Position numbers and translations under genes: made by a program | The notes under the pieces: generated by a model | Seen by the model: the letters and a program-made list of their open reading frames with translations, nothing else | Told to the model about the DNA's origin: nothing | The model's database searches: none | DNA from: CAYXDO01 sp964463485 | GTDB taxonomy: Bacteria; Myxococcota; Kuafuiibacteriia; Kuafuiibacteriales; Kuafuiibacteriaceae | DNA length: 43,302 nucleotides | Reading direction: 5' to 3' | NCBI GenBank assembly: GCA_964463485.1 | Contig: CAYXDO010000091.1 | Span: 1-43,302, forward strand | Part shown: positions 32,191 through 40,720 of the stretch, piece after piece | How the letters are laid out: each line of letters opens with the position of its first letter | Position numbering within the stretch: position 1 is the stretch's first letter

Positions 32191-33195
32191 TCAGCTGAGC
32201 GGTATGGGGACGCCGAGCTCCCGGAGCCGTTCGAGGTTGGCGGCGGTGCGCTCGGAGGGTTCGGTCGCGTGTTCGAGCGCGATCTCGGCTGCGGCAGCCA
32301 CGAGGTTCCCGTCGAGAATGTGCTCGAGGCCTCGCTCTCGATCGGCGCTTCCTTCGAGCCTCGAGGTCGCGCCAACGTCGAGCTCGGACGCCTCGGCCGA
32401 CACCGGCGAGTCGGTCTCGCGAGACGTTCGTCCGAGATCGCCAGTGACCGACTGACGTCCGAGGAGGTCCGCGGTGCCGAGCCGATCGAACTCGGAGAGG
32501 CTGGGTCTCGCAGTGTCGGATCGAGAAGCTTCGTCCACCACTCGCGCTGACTCGAGCAGCACATGCTCCCAGCTCGCGAGGATCGTCCGCGGGCCAGCTT
32601 CCGCGTTCAGGCTGTGCACGACGGGCCGTCCGTTGGTCTCGAACACCAACCGACGAAACGCGGCCTCCCCGTGGCCTTCCACGTCGCGAGCCGACCACAA
32701 CACGCCGTGCTCGATCACGATCCGGCCGAGCTCTCGATCGTCCGCTCCGATCACTTCGATCGTCACCGATCGGCGTCCCATGCAGGCCAGCTGCACGTAG
32801 TCGGTCACGCCAAACGGACCGGTCTCGTCCTTGTTCGCAGGCCGGGTCCGCTGAGTGACGATCTCACGTAGATCCGCGAGCGACAGGGGCTTCTCGAGCA
32901 CGTCCACACCCGGAACGCTCGGAACCTGGTGGCCGTAGGAGCTGAGGTACGCGGAGACGAACACCAACGGGCACGAGACCCCCGCGCTCTCGCGGGCCGC
33001 GACGAGCTCCAGCCCCGATCCGTCAGGCAGGTCGATGTCCGACAAAACGACGTCGGGATGAATCGAGCTCAGCTTGGCGAGTGCTCCGGCCAGGGTGTCG
33101 GCCTCCTCCACGCGGACGCCTTGAAGCTTCGCAAGGCCTCGGATCATGGCCGCTCGGAGCACCTCGTCGTCTTCGACAATGAGGACCACCGCCAT
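32191..33195 (-). CDS. Response regulator with DUF4388 domain
   Basis: 334 residues from ATG 33195. Receiver domain (1-120): acidic pocket EDDE at 8-11, phospho-acceptor Asp53 in VVLSDIDLPDGSG, and Lys102 in DVLEKPLSL. Residues about 130-225 form a DUF4388 (PATAN-type) domain: DYVQLACMGRRSVTIEV, GRIVIEHGVLWSARD, GEAAFRRLVFETNGRPVV. The C-terminus is a polar tail and a helical end. REC-DUF4388 proteins are common in myxobacteria, and DUF4388 has been linked to Roadblock/GTPase signalling, which fits the Roadblock neighbour. No DNA-binding domain is present. No cognate histidine kinase is in the window. Confidence 0.88.
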   Translation of the reverse strand: MAVVLIVEDDEVLRAAMIRGLAKLQGVRVEEADTLAGALAKLSSIHPDVVLSDIDLPDGSGLELVAARESAGVSCPLVFVSAYLSSYGHQVPSVPGVDVLEKPLSLADLREIVTQRTRPANKDETGPFGVTDYVQLACMGRRSVTIEVIGADDRELGRIVIEHGVLWSARDVEGHGEAAFRRLVFETNGRPVVHSLNAEAGPRTILASWEHVLLESARVVDEASRSDTARPSLSEFDRLGTADLLGRQSVTGDLGRTSRETDSPVSAEASELDVGATSRLEGSADRERGLEHILDGNLVAAAAEIALEHATEPSERTAANLERLRELGVPIPLS

Positions 33196-33371
33196 ACGAG
33201 GGGACGTATTAGCACACATGGGAAAGGGGCGGGAGAATCACCTTGTTTGGCACGAATTGAGAGTTAACTATCTAGTCCACCGGGAGGATCCGCACGGTCG
33301 ACCACTAGTATTCTCGATTCAGTTCAGGTATTGTCAGGTTGCGTGATTTCTCACCTGAAGGAGGCTTCGAG
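33196..33371. promoter_or_regulatory. AT-richer divergent intergenic region
   Basis: This 176-bp stretch separates the divergent regulator and small secreted protein genes and is clearly less GC-rich than its surroundings. On the plus strand a possible -35 TTGGCA lies near 33246 with TATCTA 16 bp on. The strongest local signal is the Shine-Dalgarno GAAGGAGG ahead of 33372. Boxes are weak, so this is a region call, not a mapped promoter. Confidence 0.35.
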
Positions 33372-33776
33372 ATGACGACTGCATTGCTGCTCAGCATGGC
33401 CCTCCTCGCCGGCGAGCCCGCGGCCGCCCCGCGCGCTCCGATCGCTCCGGCCGATCAACGAGTCACCGAGATGAGCCTCGATGCGTATCAGCGCACGATG
33501 GTGGTCTCGCGGGAGCGCACTCCCGGAAAGGACTTCGCCGCGTTCAGCTCCGACCCCCATCTCTTGGAGAGCGGCTCGGTGATGGTGTTCGAGGTGCGAT
33601 CCATCGCGAAGACCGGCGAGATCGTTCGCTGGCGCTGCGTCGCGGAGCGAGATATCGCCGAGTGCCTCGGCGGATCGGGCGTCAAAGTTCGTTACTTGCC
33701 CAACGACGAGCGGATCGTCCTCTTGGCTCGGCTCGAACCCCGGGTCGTGATGGACTCCGCGGTCGCTTCGCGCTGA
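33372..33776 (+). CDS. Small exported protein of unknown function
   Basis: 134 residues; ATG 33372 is fixed by a strong GAAGGAGG. The signal peptide is short (TTALLLSMALLAGEPAAA). The mature part has two cysteines (RWRCVAERDIAECLGG) that may pair, with mixed strands (SVMVFEVRS, ERIVLLARLEPRVV). I recognise no family. It is followed after 76 bp by the diacylglycerol-kinase-like gene. Confidence 0.75.
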   Translation: MTTALLLSMALLAGEPAAAPRAPIAPADQRVTEMSLDAYQRTMVVSRERTPGKDFAAFSSDPHLLESGSVMVFEVRSIAKTGEIVRWRCVAERDIAECLGGSGVKVRYLPNDERIVLLARLEPRVVMDSAVASR

Positions 33777-33852
33777 CAAGGCGGCGACCGAGCCACAGCC
33801 GAGCGACAGTCGAGCGACAGCCCGGATCGCCGCTTCGAAGAGAATCCTGACG

Positions 33853-34785
33853 ATGCGGCTGTTCGTCGTACTCAATCCGTCTTCCCACGACTTCGAAGCG
33901 CAGCGACGCTTCCCGGCGCTCGAGAGGAAGCTTCGGGCCGCGGCGACGGAGCTCGAGGTGATGGAGACCGCTCCTTCAGCTGAGCTCACTCGCGCGCGAA
34001 TCCTAGCGGGGCTGGAGAAGGGGCCCGATCGTGTGATCTCGATCGGCGGCGACGGGACCTTTCACACGCTCGTGAACGCGATGCTCGAGTCCAAGCCGTC
34101 CCGCCTGCCCGAGGTGGCGGTGGTGCCGTTCGGCACCGCCAACGACGTCGCCAAGAGCCTTCGGTTACCGACCGAGCTCGATGCGCTCGCGGCGATCGCT
34201 ACGGGCCCAAAGACGCGCTCGATCGACATCGGCTTGGTCCGAGCCAAGGGTGACGAAGGTCTTCGATCCGCGTTTTTCGTCGATTCGGTGGGCATCGGAA
34301 TGGACGCCGACGTGCTCGCGACGCGCGAGCGGCACCGAGGCCTCGGAGGCTACTTGGCGTACGCGGCTGCGATGGCCGAGCGAGCCCTCGTGGCGTCGAA
34401 GTTCGACGCTCGGATCATCGTCGACGGTGAGAAGTACGACGATCGAGTGTTCAACGTCATCGTGAACAACTCTCCGGTGTACGCAGGCGAGATCACGATG
34501 CCGCGATCGCACTTCGACGACGGGCTGCTCGACGTCTACGTATTCGATCGGGCCGAGTACACCTCGAAGCTCCTCACGTTTGCAGTCAAACAAGCCGATC
34601 TCTTGAAGCTCGGCGTCGACGAGCTCCTCGACGACATCACGGAGAACCAGCGCGAGAGTCACGGACGCGACATCACGATCCGGCTCGCCTCGCCGAAGAG
34701 AGTTCAAGTCGACGGCGAGCTCTTCGGGCTGGCCGACGAGCTGTTCTGCACCATCGGCGCGACCGTCTCGGTGGCGGTGCGATGA
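33853..34785 (+). CDS. Diacylglycerol/sphingosine kinase-family lipid kinase
   Basis: 310 residues. Hallmarks of the DagK/YegS family: nucleotide loop SIGGDGTFH (Gly65-Thr69), VVPFGTANDVAKSL near residue 92, and a C-terminal sandwich with VNNSPVYAGEITMPR and DGLLDVYVF. The enzyme would phosphorylate a lipid such as diacylglycerol at the inner membrane face. ATG is directly coupled to the following SDR gene through an ATGA overlap. Confidence 0.9.
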   Translation: MRLFVVLNPSSHDFEAQRRFPALERKLRAAATELEVMETAPSAELTRARILAGLEKGPDRVISIGGDGTFHTLVNAMLESKPSRLPEVAVVPFGTANDVAKSLRLPTELDALAAIATGPKTRSIDIGLVRAKGDEGLRSAFFVDSVGIGMDADVLATRERHRGLGGYLAYAAAMAERALVASKFDARIIVDGEKYDDRVFNVIVNNSPVYAGEITMPRSHFDDGLLDVYVFDRAEYTSKLLTFAVKQADLLKLGVDELLDDITENQRESHGRDITIRLASPKRVQVDGELFGLADELFCTIGATVSVAVR

Positions 34786-35576
34786 TTCTTCGGCGCGCGT
34801 TGGTCACCGGCGCGGCGAGAGGGATTGGGTACGCGTTCTCCGAGGAGCTCGCGCGGCGCGGGGTCGAGGTCGTCGGCGTGGATCGAGATCCGATCGCGCA
34901 CTTCCCTTTTGGTCCGGCCGAGGTCCTCGACGTGACCGACGCCGGCGCCTTTCGCAGCGCCGTGGATCGACTCGAGGCGGCGCGCGGCCCCATCGACCTG
35001 CTCGTCAACAATGCGGGCATGATGATCCTCGGGGCCTTCTTGGATCTCGACGACGGGCCGGCGCGCTCGATGTTGGAGGTCAACCTGTTCGGCGTGATCA
35101 ACGGAATGAAGGCGGTGCTCCCGAGGATGCTCTCGCGACGGAGCGGCGCGGTGCTGAACGTAGCTTCTTTGGTCGCCAAGATCCCAGCGCCTCACGCGTC
35201 GATGTACTCGGCGAGCAAGGCCGCCGTGGCGGCCCTGACGGAGGCGGTAAGGCTAGAGCACCAAGGATCCGGCGTGATCTTGACCTGTGGGTTTCCTGCG
35301 TTTACCGCGACCGAGCTCATCCTCGGGACGGATCCGCCTCGCTGGCCGGCTCCGAGTCCACCGCAGAAGGTCGCGGCTGACTTGCTCGACGCCGTCTCGA
35401 AGGGCGCAGCCGAGGTCTACTCACCAACGCCCGGGTTCGTCGCGCAGGCTGGGTTCTCGGTGCTCCCAGGGGGCGTTCGCTCGTCGCTCGCTCGGCTGCT
35501 CGGCGTCGATCGCATGTTTCGAGATCTGGATGCCGAGGCCCGCCGATCGTATGACGCCCGCACTCGATCGCGCTGA
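34782..35576 (+). CDS. Short-chain dehydrogenase/reductase
   Basis: 264 residues of the classical SDR family. Cofactor motif TGAARGIG (9-16), NNAG (76-79), catalytic Ser129, Tyr142 and Lys146 (YSASK). Asp34 after the second strand (VVGVDRD) favours NAD(H). The C-terminal part (VYSPTPGFVAQAGF) looks like members that act on lipophilic substrates. The coupling to a lipid kinase suggests lipid metabolism; the substrate is unknown. Confidence 0.9.
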   Translation: MILRRALVTGAARGIGYAFSEELARRGVEVVGVDRDPIAHFPFGPAEVLDVTDAGAFRSAVDRLEAARGPIDLLVNNAGMMILGAFLDLDDGPARSMLEVNLFGVINGMKAVLPRMLSRRSGAVLNVASLVAKIPAPHASMYSASKAAVAALTEAVRLEHQGSGVILTCGFPAFTATELILGTDPPRWPAPSPPQKVAADLLDAVSKGAAEVYSPTPGFVAQAGFSVLPGGVRSSLARLLGVDRMFRDLDAEARRSYDARTRSR

Positions 35577-35668
35577 TCGAGTTGCGATCTGCACCAAACC
35601 AAGTGCAGATCCATGAGCGAGTGCACTGCGCGTCCGCGGACAGCGACCCTTTCGCGCGGCCGACAAAC

Positions 35669-35684
35669 TGGCCCGCCGCTTGCT
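35669..35684 (+). promoter_or_regulatory. Sigma-54-like promoter of conserved-tail gene B
   Basis: TGGCCCGCCGCTTGCT fits the -24/-12 pattern TGGCACG-N4-TTGCW with one mismatch and exact spacing. It lies 41 bp upstream of ATG 35726, giving a short leader with Shine-Dalgarno GGAGAAAGAAG. Sigma-54 control is common in myxobacteria. No adjacent enhancer-binding protein is seen. The leader is otherwise unremarkable. Confidence 0.5.
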
Positions 35685-35725
35685 GAAGCCTTGTGTGACC
35701 GCGAACGCGGGGATGGAGAAAGAAG

Positions 35726-36907
35726 ATGAGCGGATTCGGATTGGTTGGTGGCGCCCATTTCATGCAGGCCCTCGGCGTTCGCATGGTCGAGGATTTCGTC
35801 GACCGAGTGAATACGCTCCAGGATGCGGCCGGCGAGACCCTCGCGGACCTCGCTGGAGGTTTTCAGCAGTGCAGCGGAATGGGAGCAGGCGCGCTGGCCG
35901 GTCTGCTCTCGGGCGGCGGTGTGCCGCAAGCCGGCGCGATGCCGATGCCCAACATGGGCGGGTGCCCCTGCGCCGGATCCTACGCGCCTCCGGCACGCGT
36001 GGACTTCGGCGCTTCCGCGCCCGGGTCGAGCTTCATGGAGCGGCTCGGGAATCGTCGCGCGGGCGCGAAGCTCGAGCGTTTCCTCAAGCAGAATCCGTTC
36101 GCGCGCCAGCAGGTCGAGATGATGCTCGGCGGGAAGATCATCCCGGACGGGCGCAACGACGGCAAGCTCACCGTCCAGCCGTTCCCTCCCGGACATTTCC
36201 CGGCCGGCGGACAGCAGAACGCTGCCGCTTTCTCCGCGCTCGGCATGCTCGGCGACATCGCCAACGCCGCCAACGGGCTCGCCCAGCAGCTCGGCCTCCC
36301 GGGCCTCCCGATGGGCCAGGCCGGCGGACCGTTCCCCGGCATGTACAACACGATGATGCTCGGCGCGCTCGCGAACGCGGCTGGCGCCTACAACGCCGGC
36401 GTCGCTCAAGGCATGCAGGCCGGCGTACAAGCGGCTTCGGGCTCGGGCGTGCAGCGACCCAGCCTCGGCTTGGCTCCAGGCGGCCCGGGCAAGCCGAATC
36501 AGCCCGCCGGTGAAGAAGGCAGCCCCGACGAGATCGCCAAGCTCATGAACGACCCGTCCCTCACCGTGGAGGACAAGGTCACGCTGATGTTGATGCAGAT
36601 CTGCAAGAAGATGGACAAGGACATCGAGAAGCAGAGCCAGTACATCAACAAGATCCAACAGCAGCAGGGCCAAAAGGGCGGCGGCGCGGGCAACATCAAG
36701 GGCGGCGGCGGCGGCGGCGGCGGTGGCGCGGGCGGAGCTGGCGGAGCTGGCGGCGGCGGCGGCGACAGCGCCCCCTCGATCGACGTCGAGACCCTGAAGC
36801 TTCAGCGCATGGTGACCAAACGCCAGCAGATGTTCGACATGCTCAAGGCGATCATCGACAAGTACAACGAGACCGCCAAGGGCGTGATCCAGTCGATGGG
36901 CCGCTGA
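35726..36907 (+). CDS. Gly-rich conserved-tail protein, copy B
   Basis: 393 residues, unknown family, same plan as copy A (27842-29137). Variable N-terminus with a CPC motif (GGCPCAGS, about 78-85); central motif (about 107-155: NRRAGAKLERFLKQNPF, ARQQVEMMLGGKII, NDGKLTVQPFPPGHF); Gly/Ala/Gln-rich middle; helix (about 273-311: DPSLTVEDKVTLMLMQI, KKMDKDIEKQSQYINKIQQQ); a run of Gly; and final helix (348-393) differing from copy A at one residue only (SMGR for SLGR). No signal peptide. It has its own sigma-54-like promoter and a terminator, so it is a single-gene unit, and it faces a Ser/Thr kinase gene. Confidence 0.85.
   Translation: MSGFGLVGGAHFMQALGVRMVEDFVDRVNTLQDAAGETLADLAGGFQQCSGMGAGALAGLLSGGGVPQAGAMPMPNMGGCPCAGSYAPPARVDFGASAPGSSFMERLGNRRAGAKLERFLKQNPFARQQVEMMLGGKIIPDGRNDGKLTVQPFPPGHFPAGGQQNAAAFSALGMLGDIANAANGLAQQLGLPGLPMGQAGGPFPGMYNTMMLGALANAAGAYNAGVAQGMQAGVQAASGSGVQRPSLGLAPGGPGKPNQPAGEEGSPDEIAKLMNDPSLTVEDKVTLMLMQICKKMDKDIEKQSQYINKIQQQQGQKGGGAGNIKGGGGGGGGGAGGAGGAGGGGGDSAPSIDVETLKLQRMVTKRQQMFDMLKAIIDKYNETAKGVIQSMGR
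36545..36907 (+). repeat. Tail-coding block, inverted copy of 27842-28185
   Basis: The last-helix part (36770-36907) matches the opposite-strand tail of gene A almost base for base, with most changes at third codon positions; the NDPSLTVEDKV block is also similar. The pair forms an inverted repeat with about 8.4 kb between the copies. Confidence 0.8.
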
Positions 36908-36970
36908 TCTCGCGGTTCAACCAAAGCAACAACAAAGCCGAGCTGCGAGAGACTGGCCCCGCTGGTCCTT

Positions 36971-37004
36971 CCGAGCTCGCCTTCGACGAAAGAGGCGAGC
37001 TCGG
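36971..37004 (+). terminator. Hairpin terminator after conserved-tail gene B
   Basis: A perfect 12-bp stem, CCGAGCTCGCCT / AGGCGAGCTCGG, with a 10-base loop, followed by GAAGTCTTT. It sits between the convergent tail gene and kinase gene and could serve both directions. Confidence 0.65.
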
Positions 37005-37019
37005 GAAGTCTTTGGCACA

Positions 37020-38756
37020 CTAAGAGCCGAGCGTCAGCGCCGCGACCGCAGCGGCGACCGCGGCGAGCGCGCCGACGGCTATCCACCACTTCGGCCAGCC
37101 TGGACTCGAGGAGCTCGACGCAGCGATGTCGGTGGCCGAGTGAGCCTTTGCGGCCGCCGTTCGAAGCGCTCCTGCCATTTCTTCCATCGTCTGGAAGCGC
37201 TGAGCAGGGTCCTTTTCGAGCGCGCGCGCGACGATCCCATCCAGCACGTCCGAAGACGCGCCCACTTTGCTCGGCGGTTCGGGGCGGCTCCCGAGCACCT
37301 TCGCCAGCGACTGCTCGAAACGATCTCCGTGAAAGGGTTGGGAGCCGGTGACGAGCTCGTACATCAACAGCCCGAGCGCATGAACGTCGGTTCGCTCCGT
37401 GACCAGCCCTCCAGAGACTTGCTCCGGAGCCATATACGCGGGCGTGCCGACGATCGCTCCGGCCACGGTCAGCGGGCGGCGATCGCGCACCGTGGCCGTT
37501 CCGAAGTCGATGAGCTTCAGGTGCGATCCCTGTTGAAGGATCACGTTGGCCGGCTTCAAGTCGCGATGAACGACACCCACGGCGTGGGCCGCGCCGAGCG
37601 CCTCGGCGATCGACACGCCTAAGCTTGCGGCGTCTTCACACGACATCTTCTTTACGCGCTCGAGCCGCGTCGCAAGATCCTCGCCCTCGAGGAGCTCCAT
37701 CACGATGTAGGGGCGGCCATCTGGCATCACGTCGTAGTCGTGAATCGTGACGATCCCCGGATGTTTCATCCGTGCGAGCGCTTCGGCTTCGCGACGCAGA
37801 CGGTCGATCAAGGTGGGCTCTGCATCGTGAACGACTTTGACCGCCACCTGCTGGCCGAGCAGCTGATGTTCGGCCGCGTAGACCGTCCCCATGGCGCCCT
37901 CCCCGAGCACGCCGGTGACTTTGTACTTTCCTCCCACGACGTCCGGTCGCTCGCTGGTCGGTTCGGACGCGGGCGCAGGCGCGACCGGCGCGGGCGCGAC
38001 ACCAGGCTCGGCTCGCGTGTCGGGCGCTGGCGCGACCTCCGTTTGTTCCTGGCGCTGCATCCAGCCCTGATCGTCGTCGCCGCGAACGGGGACGGGGAGG
38101 AGCTGCTCGAAGAGGGGATCGTTCGTTCGTCGACTCTGCCCGGCCGAGTCTTCTACGTCTGCCACTTCCGTGAACCCGTCCTCTGCGGGCGGAAGGAGCG
38201 GCGCGGGTGTGCGAAAGAGATCGCGACCCGGCGCCGGAAGGCTTCGAGGGACCTCTGTGAGCAGGCCTGGGTCGAGGACCGGCGGAGCGATCGGACGATC
38301 CATGGTCGCGGCCTTGTCTTTGGGCCCGGGATCGAGGTCGTCGCCAAGGAGATCGAGGGCAGTGGGCGCCTCCCCGTCCCATCGCTCGGGCCGAATCAAC
38401 GTGGAGGCGAAGGCGGTGTCTTCGCGCGCGGTCTTGCCAGGTACCTCGCGCTTTGCGGTGGGCACCATGAGCGGCTCGGGTCGCTTCGGCTTGATAGGCT
38501 CCTTCCTCGCAGGTGAGGAAAGCAACTCCGAGAGCTCGTCGAAGTCGGTCGGTCCAGGCTGAACGACCAAGGGCTCCTTCAGCTCCTGCTCGAGCTCGGA
38601 TCGAACCTGCGCCCCCAGCTCGGAGTCGTCGACGGTGCTGTCGTTCGTCAGACCGTCGCCTGAACCTTCGTCCGCATCGACCAGGACCTCGAACGGCAAG
38701 TTGCCCGAGGACCCGCGGTCGTGCGGGGATCTTCGAGATGACCCGGACAAGCGCAC
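37020..38756 (-). CDS. Hanks-type Ser/Thr protein kinase with long acidic N-terminus
   Basis: About 578 residues from GTG 38756; the open frame extends further up but only through a dispersed repeat. Residues 1-250 are disordered, acidic and Pro-rich (SELEQELKEPLVVQPGPTDF). The kinase domain (about 255-520) is complete: GEGAMGTVY, VAVKVV, HRDLKPANV, LIDFGTA, GTPAYMAPEQV. A single helix ends the protein (WWIAVGALAAVAAAVAALTL) with almost nothing outside, so the kinase is anchored to the membrane by its tail with the catalytic part in the cytoplasm. It converges on conserved-tail gene B. The target is unknown; the neighbour is a candidate. Confidence 0.9.
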   Translation of the reverse strand: MRLSGSSRRSPHDRGSSGNLPFEVLVDADEGSGDGLTNDSTVDDSELGAQVRSELEQELKEPLVVQPGPTDFDELSELLSSPARKEPIKPKRPEPLMVPTAKREVPGKTAREDTAFASTLIRPERWDGEAPTALDLLGDDLDPGPKDKAATMDRPIAPPVLDPGLLTEVPRSLPAPGRDLFRTPAPLLPPAEDGFTEVADVEDSAGQSRRTNDPLFEQLLPVPVRGDDDQGWMQRQEQTEVAPAPDTRAEPGVAPAPVAPAPASEPTSERPDVVGGKYKVTGVLGEGAMGTVYAAEHQLLGQQVAVKVVHDAEPTLIDRLRREAEALARMKHPGIVTIHDYDVMPDGRPYIVMELLEGEDLATRLERVKKMSCEDAASLGVSIAEALGAAHAVGVVHRDLKPANVILQQGSHLKLIDFGTATVRDRRPLTVAGAIVGTPAYMAPEQVSGGLVTERTDVHALGLLMYELVTGSQPFHGDRFEQSLAKVLGSRPEPPSKVGASSDVLDGIVARALEKDPAQRFQTMEEMAGALRTAAAKAHSATDIAASSSSSPGWPKWWIAVGALAAVAAAVAALTLGS

Positions 38757-38832
38757 CGGAGTGTAGCGCAAGAGGGGGCCGAATCCGTATCGTGTTCGCG
38801 TCTCCGGGTCCGCCGGGTGCACGACCGACCTG

Positions 38833-38958
38833 CGGCGATTCAGTTCAACCTCCGCATGAACCACGGAGAGCACAGAGAAGCAGCACCGAGGGTACGAGGG
38901 ACTTTCTCCAGAAATCCTCTCTGTTCTCTGCGTTCCTGCTCTGTGTCCTCTGTGGTTT
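38833..38958. repeat. Dispersed AACCACGGAG element, copy 2
   Basis: About 126 bp, same orientation and ends as the copy at 29374-29497, with inner differences. It sits between the kinase start and the 3' end of the hydrolase gene and gives rise to false N-terminal extensions in several frames. The remaining bases of this 220-bp gap hold the kinase leader and no other feature that I see. Confidence 0.75.
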
Positions 38959-38975
38959 GTCCAGGGCCGAGCTCG

Positions 38976-39995
38976 CTACCGAAGCGGCCCCCAGTGGGCG
39001 CGCAGCGAGGCGACGGCCTCCTCGTCCCGCATGCGAAAATCTCGCTCCCACGGAGCGAACCCAGGGATCCATTTCCACCAAAAAGCTCCGCGAACGAGCT
39101 TCTGGTTTTGCTCGAGCATCACGAGCGCGCCGTCGGTGAGGCGCTTCCGGAGCGCTCGGGCGTCCGGGCCGTCCTGCGTCACCTCGAGCCAAGGCTTTCT
39201 CGCTGCCTCGGGCGTCCGATTGTAGCCGATCTCCGTGAACACGACGGGCTTCGCCACCTTCTGCGACAAGGCCCCGAGCGCCTCGAGGTGCGGAGCCCAG
39301 GCCGTCTTCAGATCGGCGCCCTCGACAGGAAAATAGGCTTGCACGCCGATGTCGTCGAGCTCGGCCCAAAACGGCACCCGTGAGTACGAGTCCCAATTCG
39401 CGGCGTAGGTGATTCGACCCCGATAGACTCTCCTGACCGCGGAGATGATCTCCTTCCACTCGGGCCTGTGCACCGTCGCGTCGAGCTCCACGCCGACGCT
39501 GAATAGCGGCGCTCCGAGCTGCTCGGCGAACCGAGCTTGGGCTACGATGAAACCGCGATAGTCTCGAAAAAATCGCGCCCAGGCGACCTCGTCGGTTCCG
39601 TACGTGATCTCACCGCGCCACGAATACCGGCCCCAGTAGGCGAGGTGAGGGTTGTAGAAGAGACTCATCCCACGCTTTCGAACGTACTCTGCGGCGCGAG
39701 CGAGATAGTCGGGAGCGGACCCCTCGAGAGAGTCGCGAGAGTACACTCGGCCGTCCCGTTCGATCTGACCGTAAGGGTGGATCGCGACCCAACTCACTCC
39801 TAACCCTTTCAGCTCCCCAAGTGAGTCGTCCATCTTCGAGGTGCCCCACTCGTCACCCCAGCCCGCGCACGAGACCGTCATGCCCCGCATGAAGCTCGAT
39901 GGCGCGGTCCGGGCCGACTTGCGCTCCAAGCCCTCCGCTCGGGCGTGGCTCGTCCACGCCAGGACCGCGAGGGCCGCTGCGATTACGCGGCCCAA
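38976..39995 (-). CDS. GH113-like secreted glycoside hydrolase
   Basis: 339 residues from TTG with a signal peptide (IAAALAVLAWTSHARA). The TIM-barrel pattern resembles glycoside hydrolase family 113 (beta-mannanases): GVSWVAIHPYGQI, FYNPHLAYWGRYSWRGEI, WARFFRDYRGFIVAQA, and YAANWDSYSRVPFWAELDDI followed by QAYFP. Likely catalytic glutamates are in FSVGVELDATV (acid/base) and VVFTEIGYN (nucleophile). Substrate not proven; a relaxed GH113-like role is safest. It overlaps the upstream amidohydrolase by 13 bp. Confidence 0.8.
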   Translation of the reverse strand: MGRVIAAALAVLAWTSHARAEGLERKSARTAPSSFMRGMTVSCAGWGDEWGTSKMDDSLGELKGLGVSWVAIHPYGQIERDGRVYSRDSLEGSAPDYLARAAEYVRKRGMSLFYNPHLAYWGRYSWRGEITYGTDEVAWARFFRDYRGFIVAQARFAEQLGAPLFSVGVELDATVHRPEWKEIISAVRRVYRGRITYAANWDSYSRVPFWAELDDIGVQAYFPVEGADLKTAWAPHLEALGALSQKVAKPVVFTEIGYNRTPEAARKPWLEVTQDGPDARALRKRLTDGALVMLEQNQKLVRGAFWWKWIPGFAPWERDFRMRDEEAVASLRAHWGPLR

Positions 39996-40720
39996 GCGCC
40001 CGACCTCGCGACCTCTATCAAGGCGTCGGCCACCGCGATCGTCAGGGGCGACTCGAGCGCCGCGCCGAGTGGGAAGGTGCGGTGGCTCAGCTCGATCTCC
40101 ACGGCGACGAATCGGTCTTCGGGATGGACGGCGCGCAGCGCCGTCGCGATGCCGTCATCGAGCCCGTGGTAGGGCTCGTTGGCTAGAGCCGCTAGCCCTC
40201 GAGCGCGAAGTGTCGACAAACAGAGCTCCGCGAAGCGTCGGTCGAGCTCGCGACCAGGGTCGAACAAGACGCCGACGTCGAGGTCTCGCGTGACGCCGCG
40301 ATACACCGGCGTAAAGCTGTGCATGCTCAAGTGGACCACGACCTCCGACGATCGAAGCGCGCGTTCGATGTCGCCAAACACCTCCGTCCAGTAGGGTCGA
40401 TGAAACCGCTCGAGACGCTCCGCCCGTTCGGCCTCGGCCAGCGCCGCGTTTCCCGGAACGTCGACGCCGAAGGCGTGGACCGGTATCGCCGCCGCATTCG
40501 TGGGGCTGCGATTCAGATCCGCCACGAGCCGGGTGTACTTGCCGAGCACGATCGGAGCGTCGAGGGCGAGAGCGACCCGAGCCGCAAGCTCCCTGGCGCC
40601 CGGATCCCACACGACGTGGGTGTCGAACACTTCGTTGGGCACGCCGAGCTCCAACCCAGCGGGAACGTCCCGGCTGGCGTGCTCGGCCGTGACTACATGG
40701 CCCACATGGCGAATGAACAC
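39983..40720 (-). CDS. N-formylglutamate amidohydrolase-like enzyme
   Basis: 245 residues from GTG. Family pattern is clear: TAEHASRDVPAGLEL, DTHVVWDPGARELAARVALA, GKYTRLVADLNRSPTN, VVHLSMHSFTPV and VAVEIELSHR, with the His and Glu residues expected to hold zinc (His in EHAS, Glu in the VEIELS segment). Classical members release formate and glutamate in histidine breakdown, but no hut genes are here, so the substrate may be another N-formyl or amide compound. No signal peptide. Confidence 0.85.
   Translation of the reverse strand: MFIRHVGHVVTAEHASRDVPAGLELGVPNEVFDTHVVWDPGARELAARVALALDAPIVLGKYTRLVADLNRSPTNAAAIPVHAFGVDVPGNAALAEAERAERLERFHRPYWTEVFGDIERALRSSEVVVHLSMHSFTPVYRGVTRDLDVGVLFDPGRELDRRFAELCLSTLRARGLAALANEPYHGLDDGIATALRAVHPEDRFVAVEIELSHRTFPLGAALESPLTIAVADALIEVARSGAWAA

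Noticed and set aside
33247..33262. Sigma-54 promoter suggested by TGGCACG upstream of 33372
   Set aside because: The -24 box is perfect, but the -12 position reads GAGA, so the required GC is missing.
35417..36673. Minus-strand ORF opposite conserved-tail gene B
   Set aside because: Antisense shadow. Its resemblance to the frame opposite gene A simply reflects the shared tail DNA.
38757..38873. N-terminal extension of the second kinase
   Set aside because: The extra residues come from the dispersed AACCACGGAG repeat; GTG 38756 is the first start outside it.
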